In this document: positions 1 to 8,745 of the stretch, piece after piece | Numbering within the stretch: the stretch's first letter is position 1 | How the letters are laid out: every line of letters begins with the position of its first letter | Origin: Alphaproteobacteria bacterium | Lineage (GTDB): Bacteria > Pseudomonadota > Alphaproteobacteria > Rhodobacterales > Rhodobacteraceae | NCBI GenBank assembly: GCA_030431825.1 | Contig: JAUIIJ010000011.1 | Coordinates: forward strand, 1 to 64,000 | Direction: 5' to 3' | DNA length: 64,000 nucleotides | Made by a program: the position numbers and the translations under genes | The notes under the pieces: generated by a model | Databases searched by the model: none | Told to the model about the DNA's origin: nothing | Seen by the model: only the letters and a program-made list of their open reading frames with translations

Positions 1-127
1 CTGGTACATGGACGGAAAGATCGAGATCGACCCCATGATCACCCACAAGATGGGCCTCGAGGACATCAACAAGGGCTTCGACCTCATGCACGAGGGAAAA
101 TCAATCAGAGCCGTCGTCGAGTTTTGA
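1..127 (+). CDS. adhC: S-(hydroxymethyl)glutathione dehydrogenase, 3' end only
   Basis: Only the last 41 codons are present, in the frame starting at base 2. The tail (WYMDGKIEIDPMITH, then a stretch ending SIRAVVEF) is typical of class III zinc alcohol dehydrogenases, which oxidise S-hydroxymethylglutathione to S-formylglutathione with NAD. The stop is 10 bases before fghA, the next enzyme of the pathway, which supports the call. The catalytic and zinc-binding parts lie outside the window, so the name rests on the tail and the neighbour. Confidence 0.85.
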   Translation, partial: WYMDGKIEIDPMITHKMGLEDINKGFDLMHEGKSIRAVVEF

Positions 128-137
128 GGCAAGCACC

Positions 138-983
138 ATGAAGGTCGTTTCGGAAAACAGATGTTTCGGAGGTGCCCAGACCGTCTGTGCGCATCACTCT
201 GACAGTTGCGGAACCGAGATGACCTTTGCGATCTACCTGCCACCGCAGGCCGAGAACGCTCGGGTTCCCGTCCTGTGGTACCTCTCGGGACTGACCTGCA
301 CCCATGAGAACGCCATGACCAAGGGCGGGTTTCAGGCCCACGCGGCCAGGCACGGCGTAGCGCTGGTTTTCCCGGATACGTCGCCGCGGGGCGCCGGTGT
401 TGCCGATGACCAGGCCTATGATCTGGGTCAGGGTGCGGGGTTCTACGTCAATGCCACGCGCGATCCCTGGCGCGCGAATTACCAGATGTACGATTACGTG
501 CTGTCGGAACTGCGCGGCATCGTCACCGACAATTTTCCCGTCATCGACCGCCACGGCATCACCGGGCATTCCATGGGCGGCCACGGCGCGCTGACCCTGG
601 CGCTGCGCAACCCGGAACTGTTCGACTCGGTTTCCGCATTTGCCCCGATTGCCAATCCGACCCGCTCCGACTGGGGTCGCAAGCAGCTGAGCGAATATCT
701 TGGCGATGACGAATCCACATGGTCGTGCCACGATTCCTCGATCCTTCTGGAAGAGCACGGATGGAAGGGCGATATCCTGATCGACCAGGGCGCCGACGAC
801 CAGTTTCTCGACCTGCTCCGCCCGGAAGCGCTGGCGCAGGTGATGGCCAGACGGCGACAATCCGGCCTGTTCCGCATGCAGGCGGGATATGACCACAGCT
901 ATTACTTCGTTTCGACCTTTGCGGGCGAGCATGTCGATTGGCATGCCACCCGGTTGAACAAGGCAACAAGCGGCCCCGGCTGA
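138..983 (+). CDS. fghA: S-formylglutathione hydrolase
   Basis: A 281-aa alpha/beta hydrolase of the esterase D family. It hydrolyses S-formylglutathione to formate and glutathione in the cytoplasm. The nucleophile elbow GHSMGGHG places the catalytic Ser near residue 145. The family segment WYLSGLTCTHENAM is present at about 47-60, and later DQGADDQFLD and YDHSYYF supply the likely Asp and His. Length is normal for the family. It follows adhC by 10 bases, so the two are probably co-transcribed, and it precedes xoxF, whose product formaldehyde feeds this route. Confidence 0.96.
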   Translation: MKVVSENRCFGGAQTVCAHHSDSCGTEMTFAIYLPPQAENARVPVLWYLSGLTCTHENAMTKGGFQAHAARHGVALVFPDTSPRGAGVADDQAYDLGQGAGFYVNATRDPWRANYQMYDYVLSELRGIVTDNFPVIDRHGITGHSMGGHGALTLALRNPELFDSVSAFAPIANPTRSDWGRKQLSEYLGDDESTWSCHDSSILLEEHGWKGDILIDQGADDQFLDLLRPEALAQVMARRRQSGLFRMQAGYDHSYYFVSTFAGEHVDWHATRLNKATSGPG

Positions 984-1221
984 CGCGGCATGGGCATGGC
1001 GGTGACGCCGGCGCCCACGCAGATCCGAGGCCATTGACCCAGGACCGCCCCCGCCGGACGGCGGTGAGCACGCGAACAGAGGAGGTACCGACACAGACAG
1101 TTTTCGTCCCGGTAGGAGGTGGACACGACAAGGAACCGGGCGAATTCCGCATGACGCGCAGCTTTTGGGTTCACCACTGTCGCGCGGCAGCATGCGGACA
1201 TCATCATCAAGGGAGTTGAAA

Positions 1222-3024
1222 ATGAAGAAGCTATTCGCTTTGGCATCGACCATCGCGCTTTGCACAGCCAGCCTGGCCAGTGCAAATGATGGGCTGGTGG
1301 CTGAAATCGACAATCCAAATCACTGGGCGATCCAGACTGGCGACTACAAGAACCAGCGCTACTCGACACTGGACGAAATCAACAAGGACAACGTGGGCGA
1401 CCTGCAGGTCGCGTGGACCTTCTCGACCGGCGTTCTGCGCGGTCACGAAGGCTCGCCGCTGGTGATTGGCGACATGATGTACCTGCACACGCCATTCCCC
1501 AATATCGTCTACGCGCTCGACCTTGCCAACGAAGGCCGGATCAAGTGGAAATACGAACCCAAGCAGGACCCGGATGTCATCCCGGTCATGTGCTGTGACA
1601 CGGTGAACCGCGGCGTCGCCTATGCAGAGGGCAAGATCTTCCTGCACCAGGCCGATACCACGGTTGTTGCGCTGAATGCCGAAACCGGCGAAGTCGAATG
1701 GTCCGTCGTCAACGGCGATCCGGCCAAGGGCGAAACCAACACCGCCACCGTTCTGCCGGTCAAGGACAAGGTGATCGTCGGGATCTCCGGCGGTGAATTC
1801 GGCGTGCGCGGTTCCGTCACCGCCTACAATATCGCCGATGGCTCGTTGGCCTGGCGCGCCTATTCGATGGGTCCGGACGAAGACATCCTCGTCGATCCCG
1901 AGAACACCACCCATCTGGGTAAGCCGGTGGGCGCGGATTCCGGCACCAACACCTGGGAAGGTGACCAGTGGATGATCGGCGGCGGCACCACCTGGGGCTG
2001 GTACTCGGCGGATCTCGAAGAGAACCTGATGTATTACGGCACCGGCAACCCGTCGACATGGAACCCGGCGCAGCGCCCGGGCGACAACCGCTGGTCGATG
2101 ACCATCATGGCACGTGACATCGACACCGGCGTCGCCAAATGGTTCTACCAGATGACCCCGCATGACGAGTGGGACTATGACGGCATCAACGAGATGATCC
2201 TGACGGAGCAGGAGATTGACGGCGAAACCCGCAAGCTGCTGACCCATTTCGACCGCAACGGCCTGGCCTATACGATGGATCGTGTTTCCGGCGAATTGCT
2301 GGTGGCGGAAAAATACGACCCCGTCGTCAACTGGACAACCGGCGTCGACATGGACCCGGCTAGCGACACCTATGGCCGTCCGGCCGTCGTGGCGCAGTAC
2401 TCCACCGAGCAGAACGGGGAGGACGTGAACTCGACCGGCATCTGTCCGGCGGCTCTGGGCACCAAGGACCAGCAACCCGCTGCCTACAGCCCCAAGACCG
2501 AGCTGATGTACGTGCCGACCAACCACGTCTGCATGGACTATGAACCGTTCCGCGTCAGCTATGCGGCCGGTCAGCCCTATGTCGGCGCAACCCTGGCAAT
2601 GTACCCGGCCCCCGACAGCCACGGCGGCATGGGCAATTTCATCGCCTGGGACAATATCGCCGGTGAAATCAAGTGGTCCCTGCCCGAGCAGTTCTCGGTC
2701 TGGTCCGGTGCCCTGGCAACCGCCGGTGACATCGTGTTCTACGGGACGCTTGAAGGCTATCTCAAGGCGGTCGATGCGGAAACCGGCGAAGAGCTCTACC
2801 GCTTCCGCACCCCGTCGGGGATCATCGGCAACGTGATGACCTACACGCATCAGGGCAAGCAGTATATCGGCATCCTCTCGGGCGTCGGCGGCTGGGCCGG
2901 GATCGGTCTCGCGGCGGGCCTGACCAACCCGAATGATGGTCTCGGTGCCGTGGGCGGATACGCCGCGCTCAGCGACTACACCGCGCTCGGCGGTCAGCTG
3001 ACCGTGTTCGCACTGCCCGACTGA
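1222..3024 (+). CDS. xoxF: Lanthanide-dependent PQQ methanol dehydrogenase XoxF
   Basis: A 600-aa periplasmic quinoprotein that oxidises methanol, and possibly other short alcohols, with PQQ. The ATG at 1222 is chosen because GGGAG lies just upstream and the protein then starts with a clean signal peptide ([21 protein letters not shown]). Key residues seen: adjacent cysteines C124-C125, metal ligands E192 (GGEFG) and N276 (GTGNPS), and DEWDYDG giving catalytic D318 plus D320. The second Asp, two residues on, marks lanthanide enzymes; calcium MxaF has Ala there. No mxaI-like small subunit follows. The next gene encodes its cytochrome acceptor. Confidence 0.97.
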   Translation: MKKLFALASTIALCTASLASANDGLVAEIDNPNHWAIQTGDYKNQRYSTLDEINKDNVGDLQVAWTFSTGVLRGHEGSPLVIGDMMYLHTPFPNIVYALDLANEGRIKWKYEPKQDPDVIPVMCCDTVNRGVAYAEGKIFLHQADTTVVALNAETGEVEWSVVNGDPAKGETNTATVLPVKDKVIVGISGGEFGVRGSVTAYNIADGSLAWRAYSMGPDEDILVDPENTTHLGKPVGADSGTNTWEGDQWMIGGGTTWGWYSADLEENLMYYGTGNPSTWNPAQRPGDNRWSMTIMARDIDTGVAKWFYQMTPHDEWDYDGINEMILTEQEIDGETRKLLTHFDRNGLAYTMDRVSGELLVAEKYDPVVNWTTGVDMDPASDTYGRPAVVAQYSTEQNGEDVNSTGICPAALGTKDQQPAAYSPKTELMYVPTNHVCMDYEPFRVSYAAGQPYVGATLAMYPAPDSHGGMGNFIAWDNIAGEIKWSLPEQFSVWSGALATAGDIVFYGTLEGYLKAVDAETGEELYRFRTPSGIIGNVMTYTHQGKQYIGILSGVGGWAGIGLAAGLTNPNDGLGAVGGYAALSDYTALGGQLTVFALPD

Positions 3025-3042
3025 TCGATCGACACGAAACAT

Positions 3043-3076
3043 GGCTGGCGCGGTTGCCTCGGCGATTGCGCCAGCC
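3043..3076 (+). promoter_or_regulatory. Intercistronic hairpin between xoxF and xoxG
   Basis: Perfect 9-bp inverted repeat: GGCTGGCGC at 3043-3051 and GCGCCAGCC at 3068-3076, with a 16-base loop. It starts 19 bases after the xoxF stop and ends 23 bases before the xoxG start. No T-run follows, so I read it as an mRNA-stabilising or partial-termination element that could keep XoxF above its cytochrome. The repeat is seen; the role is inferred. Confidence 0.55.
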
Positions 3077-3098
3077 GCCAGTTTCAATGGGGAATAAA

Positions 3099-3632
3099 AT
3101 GAGAATCGCTAAACGTTTCATCACTACAGGCCTGATAACAGCACTTCCGCTCGCGGCGGCCGCCGCAAACTGGAGTGACCAACCGGTGGACCCGGCCAAC
3201 GACTATCCGGAAGTGCCCGTCGCCTACGAAGAGGGCGGCCGTTATTTCACAGATGACGACATTCCGACCTTCAACATCGCCGACGACGGAACGGTCGACT
3301 GGCTGACATTCTCGGGTTTCCGGCGCTATCATGCCGAATGCCATGTCTGCCACGGTCCCGACGGCGAAGGTTCGACCTATGCCCCCAAGATCAAGAATTC
3401 CGCCGTCCAGATGGGATATTACGACTTTTACGACGTGGTGGTGAATGGCCGCACCGTGGGCAATTCGGTGATGCCCCATTTCGGCGAGAACCCCAACGTG
3501 ATGTGTTATCTCGACGACATCTACGTCTATCTCAAGGCCCGCGGAATGGACGCGATCCCCCGCGGACGTCCCGGCAAGAAAGAGGCCAAGTCCGATTCCA
3601 TCCGCGAGGCCGAAGATGCCTGCATGGGCTGA
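3099..3632 (+). CDS. xoxG: Cytochrome c, electron acceptor of XoxF
   Basis: A 177-aa secreted c-type cytochrome. The start at 3099 gives a signal peptide (MRIAKRFITTGLITALPLAAAAA); an in-frame ATG 45 bases earlier would destroy it. Haem is attached through C81-HV-C84-H85. M125 in GNSVMPHFGE is a candidate axial ligand. Position directly after xoxF and before xoxJ identifies it as the cytochrome cL-type acceptor that takes electrons from PQQ in the periplasm. Its end overlaps the start of xoxJ by 17 bases. Confidence 0.92.
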   Translation: MRIAKRFITTGLITALPLAAAAANWSDQPVDPANDYPEVPVAYEEGGRYFTDDDIPTFNIADDGTVDWLTFSGFRRYHAECHVCHGPDGEGSTYAPKIKNSAVQMGYYDFYDVVVNGRTVGNSVMPHFGENPNVMCYLDDIYVYLKARGMDAIPRGRPGKKEAKSDSIREAEDACMG

Positions 3633-4458
3633 CCGGCTCGCAGCCGTTGCCGTTGTGATGGCGGGGCTGGCCCTCGCCGGGACGGCCACGGCACAGACCT
3701 CGGATCTGGTGTCGAAAACCGCGCTGCGCGTCTGCGCCGATCCGGCCAACTATCCCATGTCGGATCGGGATGGCACCGGCTTTGAAAACAAGCTGGCCGA
3801 CCTGATCGCCGATCGCCTGGCGGTGCCGGTACAATACACCTGGTACCCGATGGCAACCGGCTTTGTCCGCAACACCCTGCGCGCCAACCGGTGTGACATC
3901 GTCATGGGGTATGCGCAGGGCCACGAACTGGTGCTCAACACCAATCATTATTATACCTCGTCCTATACGCTGGTGGTGCCGGCGGATGGCCCGCTGTCGG
4001 GCGTCACGACACTGTCCGATCCCGCCCTGCGGGACAAGGTCATCGGCATCATCGCCGGCAGCCCCCCCGCAACCCATATGGCCCGCAACGGGCTGATGCT
4101 CAAAGCCCGCGCCTACAACCTCGTGGTCGACCGCCGCCACGAATCCCCGGCGATCGACATGCTCGACGATCTTGCCGCCGATACCACCGATGCCGCGATT
4201 CTCTGGGGCCCGCTCGCCGGACCGCTGGTGAAACAGCAATACCCGGGTCTCAAGGTCATCCCCCTCACGCAAGAGACACTGCCGCCCCGCCTGTTCTTCC
4301 GGATAACCATGGGCGTGCGTCAGGGTGAAAAAGTGTGGCAACGAAAGCTGAACTCACTGATCCGCCGCAACCAGTCCGAGATCAACGCCCTGCTCGACGC
4401 CGCCGGTGTACCGCTGCTCAACGACATGGGCACCGAAATGCTGGACCTGTCAAGATGA
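3616..4458 (+). CDS. xoxJ: XoxJ-type periplasmic binding protein
   Basis: A 280-aa protein of the solute-binding type 3 fold with a signal peptide ending near TATA-Q27. It has the features of XoxJ/MoxJ: an early RVCADPANYPMS segment, YTWYPMATGFVRNTL, and a mixed alpha/beta pattern to the C-terminus. XoxJ is thought to help activate or mature XoxF rather than import a solute; that role comes from family knowledge. It overlaps xoxG by 17 bases and the next gene by an ATGA, so the genes are translationally coupled. Confidence 0.88.
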   Translation: MPAWADRLAAVAVVMAGLALAGTATAQTSDLVSKTALRVCADPANYPMSDRDGTGFENKLADLIADRLAVPVQYTWYPMATGFVRNTLRANRCDIVMGYAQGHELVLNTNHYYTSSYTLVVPADGPLSGVTTLSDPALRDKVIGIIAGSPPATHMARNGLMLKARAYNLVVDRRHESPAIDMLDDLAADTTDAAILWGPLAGPLVKQQYPGLKVIPLTQETLPPRLFFRITMGVRQGEKVWQRKLNSLIRRNQSEINALLDAAGVPLLNDMGTEMLDLSR

Positions 4459-4988
4459 TCCGGAGAGCGGCGCTCTGCATGCTGCTGTTTGCGCCGCTCG
4501 CCGCCGCGGCTCAGGTTGCCGAACCCGACGGCTACCGCATGGATCACTATCGCGCCCCGGTCCCGTCCACTCTGGCGGGTGCCACCGTCGTCGATACCGA
4601 GACCGCCCACAGCCTGTGGCGCACAGGAGACGTCGCGTTCATCGACGTACTGCCGCGCCCGCCAAAACCCGCGAACCTGCCCGAGGGTACCATCTGGCGG
4701 GAAAAACCGCGCCATTCGATCCCCGGTTCGATGTGGCTGCCCAATGTCGGCTACGGCGGCATCGCCGGGACAACCGATCGCTATTTCCGTGCCGGGCTCG
4801 ATGCGGCAACCGGGGGAAACACCGCTCACCCGCTTCTGTTCTTCTGCCTGCAAGAGTGCTGGATGTCGTGGAACGCCGCCAAGCGGGCGCTCGAATACGG
4901 CTATGATACCGTCTACTGGATGCCGGACGGCACCGATGGCTGGGTGTTCTTCGATTACCCGACCGAAGAAATCCAGCCGCGCCCCTGA
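4455..4988 (+). CDS. PQQ-catabolism-associated CxxxCW rhodanese-like protein
   Basis: A 177-aa protein with a signal peptide (MIRRAALCMLLFAPLAAAA). The hallmark is C131-LQE-C135-W136, followed by MSWNAAKRALEYGY, at the place where a rhodanese would carry its active-site loop. The family is found beside PQQ-dependent alcohol dehydrogenases and is usually named for a 'CXXCW' motif; here three residues separate the cysteines. Its biochemical role is not established; a thiol-redox or sulfur-handling job in the periplasm is an inference. The ATG overlaps the xoxJ stop (ATGA). It ends the plus-strand xox operon, followed by a hairpin repeat. Confidence 0.85.
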   Translation: MIRRAALCMLLFAPLAAAAQVAEPDGYRMDHYRAPVPSTLAGATVVDTETAHSLWRTGDVAFIDVLPRPPKPANLPEGTIWREKPRHSIPGSMWLPNVGYGGIAGTTDRYFRAGLDAATGGNTAHPLLFFCLQECWMSWNAAKRALEYGYDTVYWMPDGTDGWVFFDYPTEEIQPRP

Positions 4989-4998
4989 ACGCGCCCCT

Positions 4999-5046
4999 TC
5001 ATCTTTGGTCAAATACTCCGGGGAGTTTGAGGGGCAGCGCCCCTCA
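4999..5046. repeat. Two-hairpin intergenic repeat, copy 1 (convergent terminator)
   Basis: Two adjacent hairpins: ACTCC-GG-GGAGT at 5015-5026 and GAGGGGC-AGC-GCCCCTC at 5029-5045, preceded by CATCTTTGG. It lies between the convergent ends of the CxxxCW gene and the SoxYZ-like gene. A second copy in opposite orientation lies at 20065-20112, also between convergent gene ends. A bidirectional terminator role is inferred from that placement. Confidence 0.75.
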
Positions 5047-5063
5047 TCCTGCCGATCAGCCCC

Positions 5064-5870
5064 TCAATACCCCGCCAGGGATTTATGCGCGGTGCTGACC
5101 GTGCCATCCGTATCGGTCATCGTGACGTCGATGCTTTGCGTCCGGGACGGCACCGACAGGCTCACCCGCGGATTTTCCGACAACGAGATGCTGCCGATCA
5201 TCTCGACATAACCCGCCCCGTCGAGATCGACCTCGATCGTCTCTACGTAACGCATCGGAATGAACAACAGCGATATCTGGTCCATCTGCATGCCCGAATG
5301 GCTGGGATGGCTGATATCCACATCCACTTGCCGTTCGCGCAACCCGAGGTCCAGCGATGTCCCGGCTCCGGGCACGCGATCGATTCCGATGCTGATGTCT
5401 CCCAGCGTCGCCAGCGCCTCGTCGGGGTTCGTCCCGGGCGGGGCGGCACAGGCGCCCTGCCCCGAGGTTTTCACGTAACGCCCGGAGACGAACAAACGGC
5501 CGTCCGTGGTCTCGGCAACCACGTGCAGCGGCGTCGGTCCATTGATCCGCATCGTCGTCTGGAAATGGAACCGAGGCAGGGGGCGCTCGAAACTGAACAC
5601 CGCCGACACCGGCATCGGGTTCTCGTCCAGAACCAGTGTCACGTTACCCAGCATCGCGCCGCGCGGCGCCTCGACCTGCGCCGAAATCAGCGTGCGCGCG
5701 TCGTCGGAACTGCGATAGGGGCTGTCGACCGTGATGAGCTCCGATCCGTCCTGCAACGGGCGTCCATCGAAGATACTGGCGGCAAGTTCGGGCCAGCCCG
5801 GCGCATCGAGCGACCATGCGGGTGCCGTCGCGCACAAATACGCCAGAACCGCGATCAACGCGTGTTTCAT
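5064..5870 (-). CDS. Quinoprotein-associated SoxYZ-like carrier protein
   Basis: A 268-aa secreted protein (signal peptide MKHALIAVLAYLCATAPAWS). The N-terminal part, to about residue 135, resembles SoxY; a linker with a single cysteine (KTSGQGAC141AAPP) sits where SoxY has its sulfur-carrying Cys; the C-terminal part, about 155-268, resembles SoxZ (HPSHSGMQMD). So it looks like a SoxY-SoxZ fusion carrier. Such proteins occur next to PQQ dehydrogenases without other sox genes, and none are seen here. What it carries is unknown. Its start overlaps the stop of the upstream beta-propeller gene (ATGA). Confidence 0.82.
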   Translation of the reverse strand: MKHALIAVLAYLCATAPAWSLDAPGWPELAASIFDGRPLQDGSELITVDSPYRSSDDARTLISAQVEAPRGAMLGNVTLVLDENPMPVSAVFSFERPLPRFHFQTTMRINGPTPLHVVAETTDGRLFVSGRYVKTSGQGACAAPPGTNPDEALATLGDISIGIDRVPGAGTSLDLGLRERQVDVDISHPSHSGMQMDQISLLFIPMRYVETIEVDLDGAGYVEMIGSISLSENPRVSLSVPSRTQSIDVTMTDTDGTVSTAHKSLAGY

Positions 5871-6841
5871 CGTTCCTCTCCGCCCATGACAAACCGGCCG
5901 AAGGCGCGTGGCCCGTCGCCGGTTCCGATCTCGCCGATCACCTCCAGAAGGGTCGCATCGATCACGCTGACCGAGTTCGAAAACCAGTTCGCCACGACGA
6001 TACGGGTGTCATCGACCGTGCTGTCGATACCTTCAGGATATTCCCCCACATCGATCGTGGCAACCGCTGCCAGCGTGGCGAGATCGAGCACGCTCACCGT
6101 ATCGGCATACTGGTTGCTGACAAAAGCACGCCCGGCCGCAAAGGCAACCCCGTATGGCCGCGCGCCCACCGGAACCGTCGCGAGCACCTCACCTGCCACA
6201 GGGTCGATCACGGATACGTCATCGGACCCGACATTGCCCACGAACAATCGTCCGTCCGGCGCGAAGGCCAGACCAAAGGGCCGCGATCCGACCGGCAGCC
6301 GATGCACGCTGCTCAGCGTCCCGAGATCAAAGATAGATACCGCGTCGGCGTCCCGTTCGGCACAGGCAAGCCACCGGCCATCCGGCGAAACGGCCAGCCC
6401 CGCGGGGGCGCTGCCGGTCTGCAATGCGGCAATCGGCGCAAGCGTGTCCGCATGCAGCACCCGGACACGCGCTTCGTACCAGTCCGATACGAACACATGC
6501 CCCCGGGAGCGGTCCAGCGCGATGCCCATCGGGCCACCATCGAGCGTGATCTCGGCAAGCACGCCGTCGGTTGCCGCATCGAAACGGCGCACCGTCTTGC
6601 TGTCGGGCGACACCGTATAGTAGCGGCCACGCTCATCGACAACGATACCGGCCGGCTTGCCCGCGACCGGCACGCGCCGGAGTTCGGTGCCGGTTTCCAG
6701 ATCGAGCACGCTGACGTCATCGCTGTTCTGGTTTGTCACATATGCAAAATCCCCCGCCGCCACGACCGTGGCAACGAGGGACGGGAGAACCCATAGGGTC
6801 AGCCGCCTAGTTGCTGCTGCCAAACCGGGCCGCCAGTGCAT
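5867..6841 (-). CDS. YVTN-type beta-propeller protein, PQQ-cluster associated
   Basis: A seven-bladed-propeller candidate of about 324 aa made of roughly 40-residue repeats (for example AYVTNQNSDDVSVLDLETGTE and AFVSNQYADTVSVLDLATLAA). Each repeat has a [YF]V[ST]N start and a V[ST]V[IL]D core. The ATG at 6841 gives a signal peptide-like start with an RR and a hydrophobic LTLWVLPSLVATVVA. An ATG at 6877 and a TTG at 6823 are alternatives, so the start is uncertain. It overlaps the 3' end of the MxaD-like gene by about 35 bases and is coupled to the SoxYZ-like gene. Probable periplasmic scaffold; function unknown. Confidence 0.8.
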   Translation of the reverse strand: MHWRPGLAAATRRLTLWVLPSLVATVVAAGDFAYVTNQNSDDVSVLDLETGTELRRVPVAGKPAGIVVDERGRYYTVSPDSKTVRRFDAATDGVLAEITLDGGPMGIALDRSRGHVFVSDWYEARVRVLHADTLAPIAALQTGSAPAGLAVSPDGRWLACAERDADAVSIFDLGTLSSVHRLPVGSRPFGLAFAPDGRLFVGNVGSDDVSVIDPVAGEVLATVPVGARPYGVAFAAGRAFVSNQYADTVSVLDLATLAAVATIDVGEYPEGIDSTVDDTRIVVANWFSNSVSVIDATLLEVIGEIGTGDGPRAFGRFVMGGEER

Positions 6842-7346
6842 CGAGACCTGCCTGATAGACACCGGTGACGGCGGCAATCGCGGCCTCGTCGTTCAGTTCG
6901 GGCGGCGGATCGTTGTTCGGATAGCCGCGATAGAACGCCCCGCGCCATTCGATCTTTGACCCGCCGCCGTCCAGCGGGATCACCGTCAGGTGCGACGAGT
7001 AGTTGGTCACCGGCAGGACCTCGACCAGCACGTCGGTGATGCGGTAGGAATAGCTCATCTTCTCGGCGCTGTACTTGTAGAGCACTTCCGAAATCGTCGG
7101 CCCGCCCTCTTCGCCCAGCGTCAGAACGCGGGTGGCATCGATCTCGTTACCGCCCTCGCCGCTGGTCGAATGCACCGCCGGATGCCAGCTCATGTCCTGA
7201 AAATTGCCGATCACATCCCAGACCTCTGCCGGGCTGGCCGCGACATCGGTGCTCAGCGAGATCTTTTGCCGGGTTGGTCCATGGGCCAGCGCCATCGCCG
7301 GGATCAGAACCCCGATCAGCACCGCCAGGAATTTCAGATAGCGCAT
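6807..7346 (-). CDS. MxaD-like SRPBCC periplasmic protein
   Basis: A 179-aa protein starting at the ATG at 7346, which has GGGAGGT upstream and gives a signal peptide (MRYLKFLAVLIGVLIPAMALAHG). The rest fits the SRPBCC/START-like fold, with the family opening VAASPAEVWDVIGNFQDMSWHPAV and a central GGSKIEWRGAFY. MxaD of methylotrophs is of this kind and promotes electron transfer from methanol dehydrogenase to its cytochrome, so a similar role with XoxF and XoxG is a reasonable inference. First gene of a three-gene minus-strand operon, divergent from the ABC binding-protein gene. Confidence 0.8.
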   Translation of the reverse strand: MRYLKFLAVLIGVLIPAMALAHGPTRQKISLSTDVAASPAEVWDVIGNFQDMSWHPAVHSTSGEGGNEIDATRVLTLGEEGGPTISEVLYKYSAEKMSYSYRITDVLVEVLPVTNYSSHLTVIPLDGGGSKIEWRGAFYRGYPNNDPPPELNDEAAIAAVTGVYQAGLDALAARFGSSN

Positions 7347-7489
7347 GTGTTTCTTGTACCTCCCGTTGCGCGGGCTTACCGTTGTGACCGTCTGCGCCGG
7401 CATCGTGCGCCGGTTGCTCGACAGGCGTTGTCGGGTTCATGGTAATTTCCCGCCCCGTTCCCGCAATGAGCCAAAAGTATCGGTTGGGC

Positions 7490-7517
7490 TGGATCAATCA
7501 TCTGGCACAATGATCCA
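7490..7517. promoter_or_regulatory. Inverted repeat in divergent intergenic region
   Basis: TGGATCA at 7490-7496 and TGATCCA at 7511-7517 form a perfect 7-bp dyad, centred about 27 bases upstream of the plus-strand start at 7530. It lies in the 183-bp gap between divergently transcribed PQQ-associated genes, so it may be an operator for one or both. No regulator gene is nearby. Operator role is inferred. Confidence 0.35.
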
Positions 7518-7529
7518 ACAATCGGCAGG

Positions 7530-8729
7530 ATGATGAAAAGGGGGATCGGTTTGCGTTACCTGACAACTCTGCTGGCCTGCGTCCTGTTGCTCGGCGCGTC
7601 CAAGGGACATGCGGTCGATGTCCGGACCGTCGTCTTCCGCATAGATTACCCGCAGGCCGCCCCGATATCTCGCTTTGATCTGTTGCCGGACGATATCGGC
7701 TTTGCCGGGGCCCTTCTCGCCACCGAAGACAACGCAACCACCGGCGGGTTTCTCGGGCACAGCTACACGCTCGAAACCGTCGCCACCCCGCCTGACGAGG
7801 CGGATGCCGCATTTGATGCGCTGCTTGCCCGGGATTTCGATATTCTGGTGGTCATGGCGCAGGCCGGCGACCTGCTGCGTCTGGCGGACAGGGCCGGGCC
7901 GGATCGGCTCGTGATAAATGCCCTTGCCCGCGACACGGCTCTGCGCGATGACCAGTGCCGCGCCAATCTGCTGCACGTGGCACCCTCGGATGCGATGATG
8001 GCCGACGCCGTGACTCAGTTTACCACGTGGAAGAAATGGCCGCGCTGGTATCTGATCCAGGGCTCCAACCCGGCAGATCGGTCGCTGGGCGATGCCTACC
8101 GCCGCTCGGCCGGGAAATTCGGTGCCAGCATCGTCGAAGAGCGGGAATTCGAGGATACCGGCGGTTCCCGGCGGACCGATACCGGTCACGTTCTGGTGCA
8201 ACGTCAGCTTCCGGTCTTCACGCAGGGCGCGCGCGATCATGATGTGGTGATCGCCGCCGACGCCTCGGACGTCTTTGCGCCCTACCTGCCATTTCATTTG
8301 TGGGATCCGCGCCCCGTCATGGGGTCTGCGGGGTTGCGCCCGGTGACGTTCCACGCAGCGCACGAAGCCTGGGGCGCGACGCAATTCCAGCGCCGCTTTG
8401 AAAAGCTGACGGGCAGGTATGTCCGCGAAGAGGATTACCAGACATGGCTTGCCCTGCGGGTCGTCGGCGAGGCCGTGACGCGGACCGGCACCGCCGACAC
8501 CGCGCGCCTGCGCGATTATGTGCTGGGCGACAGTTTCGAATTGGCCGCGTTCAAGGGGCAGAAGGTCACGTTTCGTCCGTGGAACGGACAGCTGCGACAG
8601 CCCGTCCTGCTCTATGACGGGCGCATCACCGTCAGCGTTTCACCGCAGGAAGGGTATCTGCACCAGACTTCGCCGCTGGATACGCTCGGACTTGACGCAC
8701 CCGAAACCGCCTGCACCGCTTTCAACTGA
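7530..8729 (+). CDS. PQQ-cluster ABC-type substrate-binding protein
   Basis: A 399-aa secreted protein (signal peptide with LTTLLACVLLLGASKGHA, cleaved before VDVRTVVF) with the two-lobed pattern of branched-chain-type periplasmic binding proteins. Segments such as PDDIGFAGALLATEDN and the YLIQGSNPADRSLGDAYRRSA interlobe region match the ABC binding proteins found in PQQ alcohol dehydrogenase clusters. The usual partner ATPase and permease genes do not follow; a beta-propeller gene and then mutT on the other strand do. The ligand is unknown. ATG at 7530 is followed by a second ATG at 7533. Confidence 0.82.
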   Translation: MMKRGIGLRYLTTLLACVLLLGASKGHAVDVRTVVFRIDYPQAAPISRFDLLPDDIGFAGALLATEDNATTGGFLGHSYTLETVATPPDEADAAFDALLARDFDILVVMAQAGDLLRLADRAGPDRLVINALARDTALRDDQCRANLLHVAPSDAMMADAVTQFTTWKKWPRWYLIQGSNPADRSLGDAYRRSAGKFGASIVEEREFEDTGGSRRTDTGHVLVQRQLPVFTQGARDHDVVIAADASDVFAPYLPFHLWDPRPVMGSAGLRPVTFHAAHEAWGATQFQRRFEKLTGRYVREEDYQTWLALRVVGEAVTRTGTADTARLRDYVLGDSFELAAFKGQKVTFRPWNGQLRQPVLLYDGRITVSVSPQEGYLHQTSPLDTLGLDAPETACTAFN

Positions 8730-8745
8730 TACGGGAGACCCAGGG

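Noticed and set aside
1041..1066. Small GC-rich hairpin in the xoxF leader (ACCGCC/GGCGGT)
   Set aside because: The stem is short, alternative pairings exist in the same C/G run and no T-run follows; it is too weak to call a terminator or riboswitch.
105..1313. 402-aa minus-strand open frame over fghA and the xoxF leader
   Set aside because: It is antisense to the well-supported fghA, has low-complexity Arg/His/Gly-rich sequence typical of GC-rich shadow frames, and has no ribosome-binding site.
1231..3087. 618-aa minus-strand open frame antisense to xoxF
   Set aside because: It spans xoxF exactly and has the composition of a shadow frame; xoxF has a signal peptide and full active site.
7502..7517. 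Possible sigma-54 promoter (TGGCAC) before the ABC binding-protein gene
   Set aside because: The -24 element TGGCAC is present, but at the required spacing the -12 element reads TCCA instead of TTGC, so the essential GC is missing.
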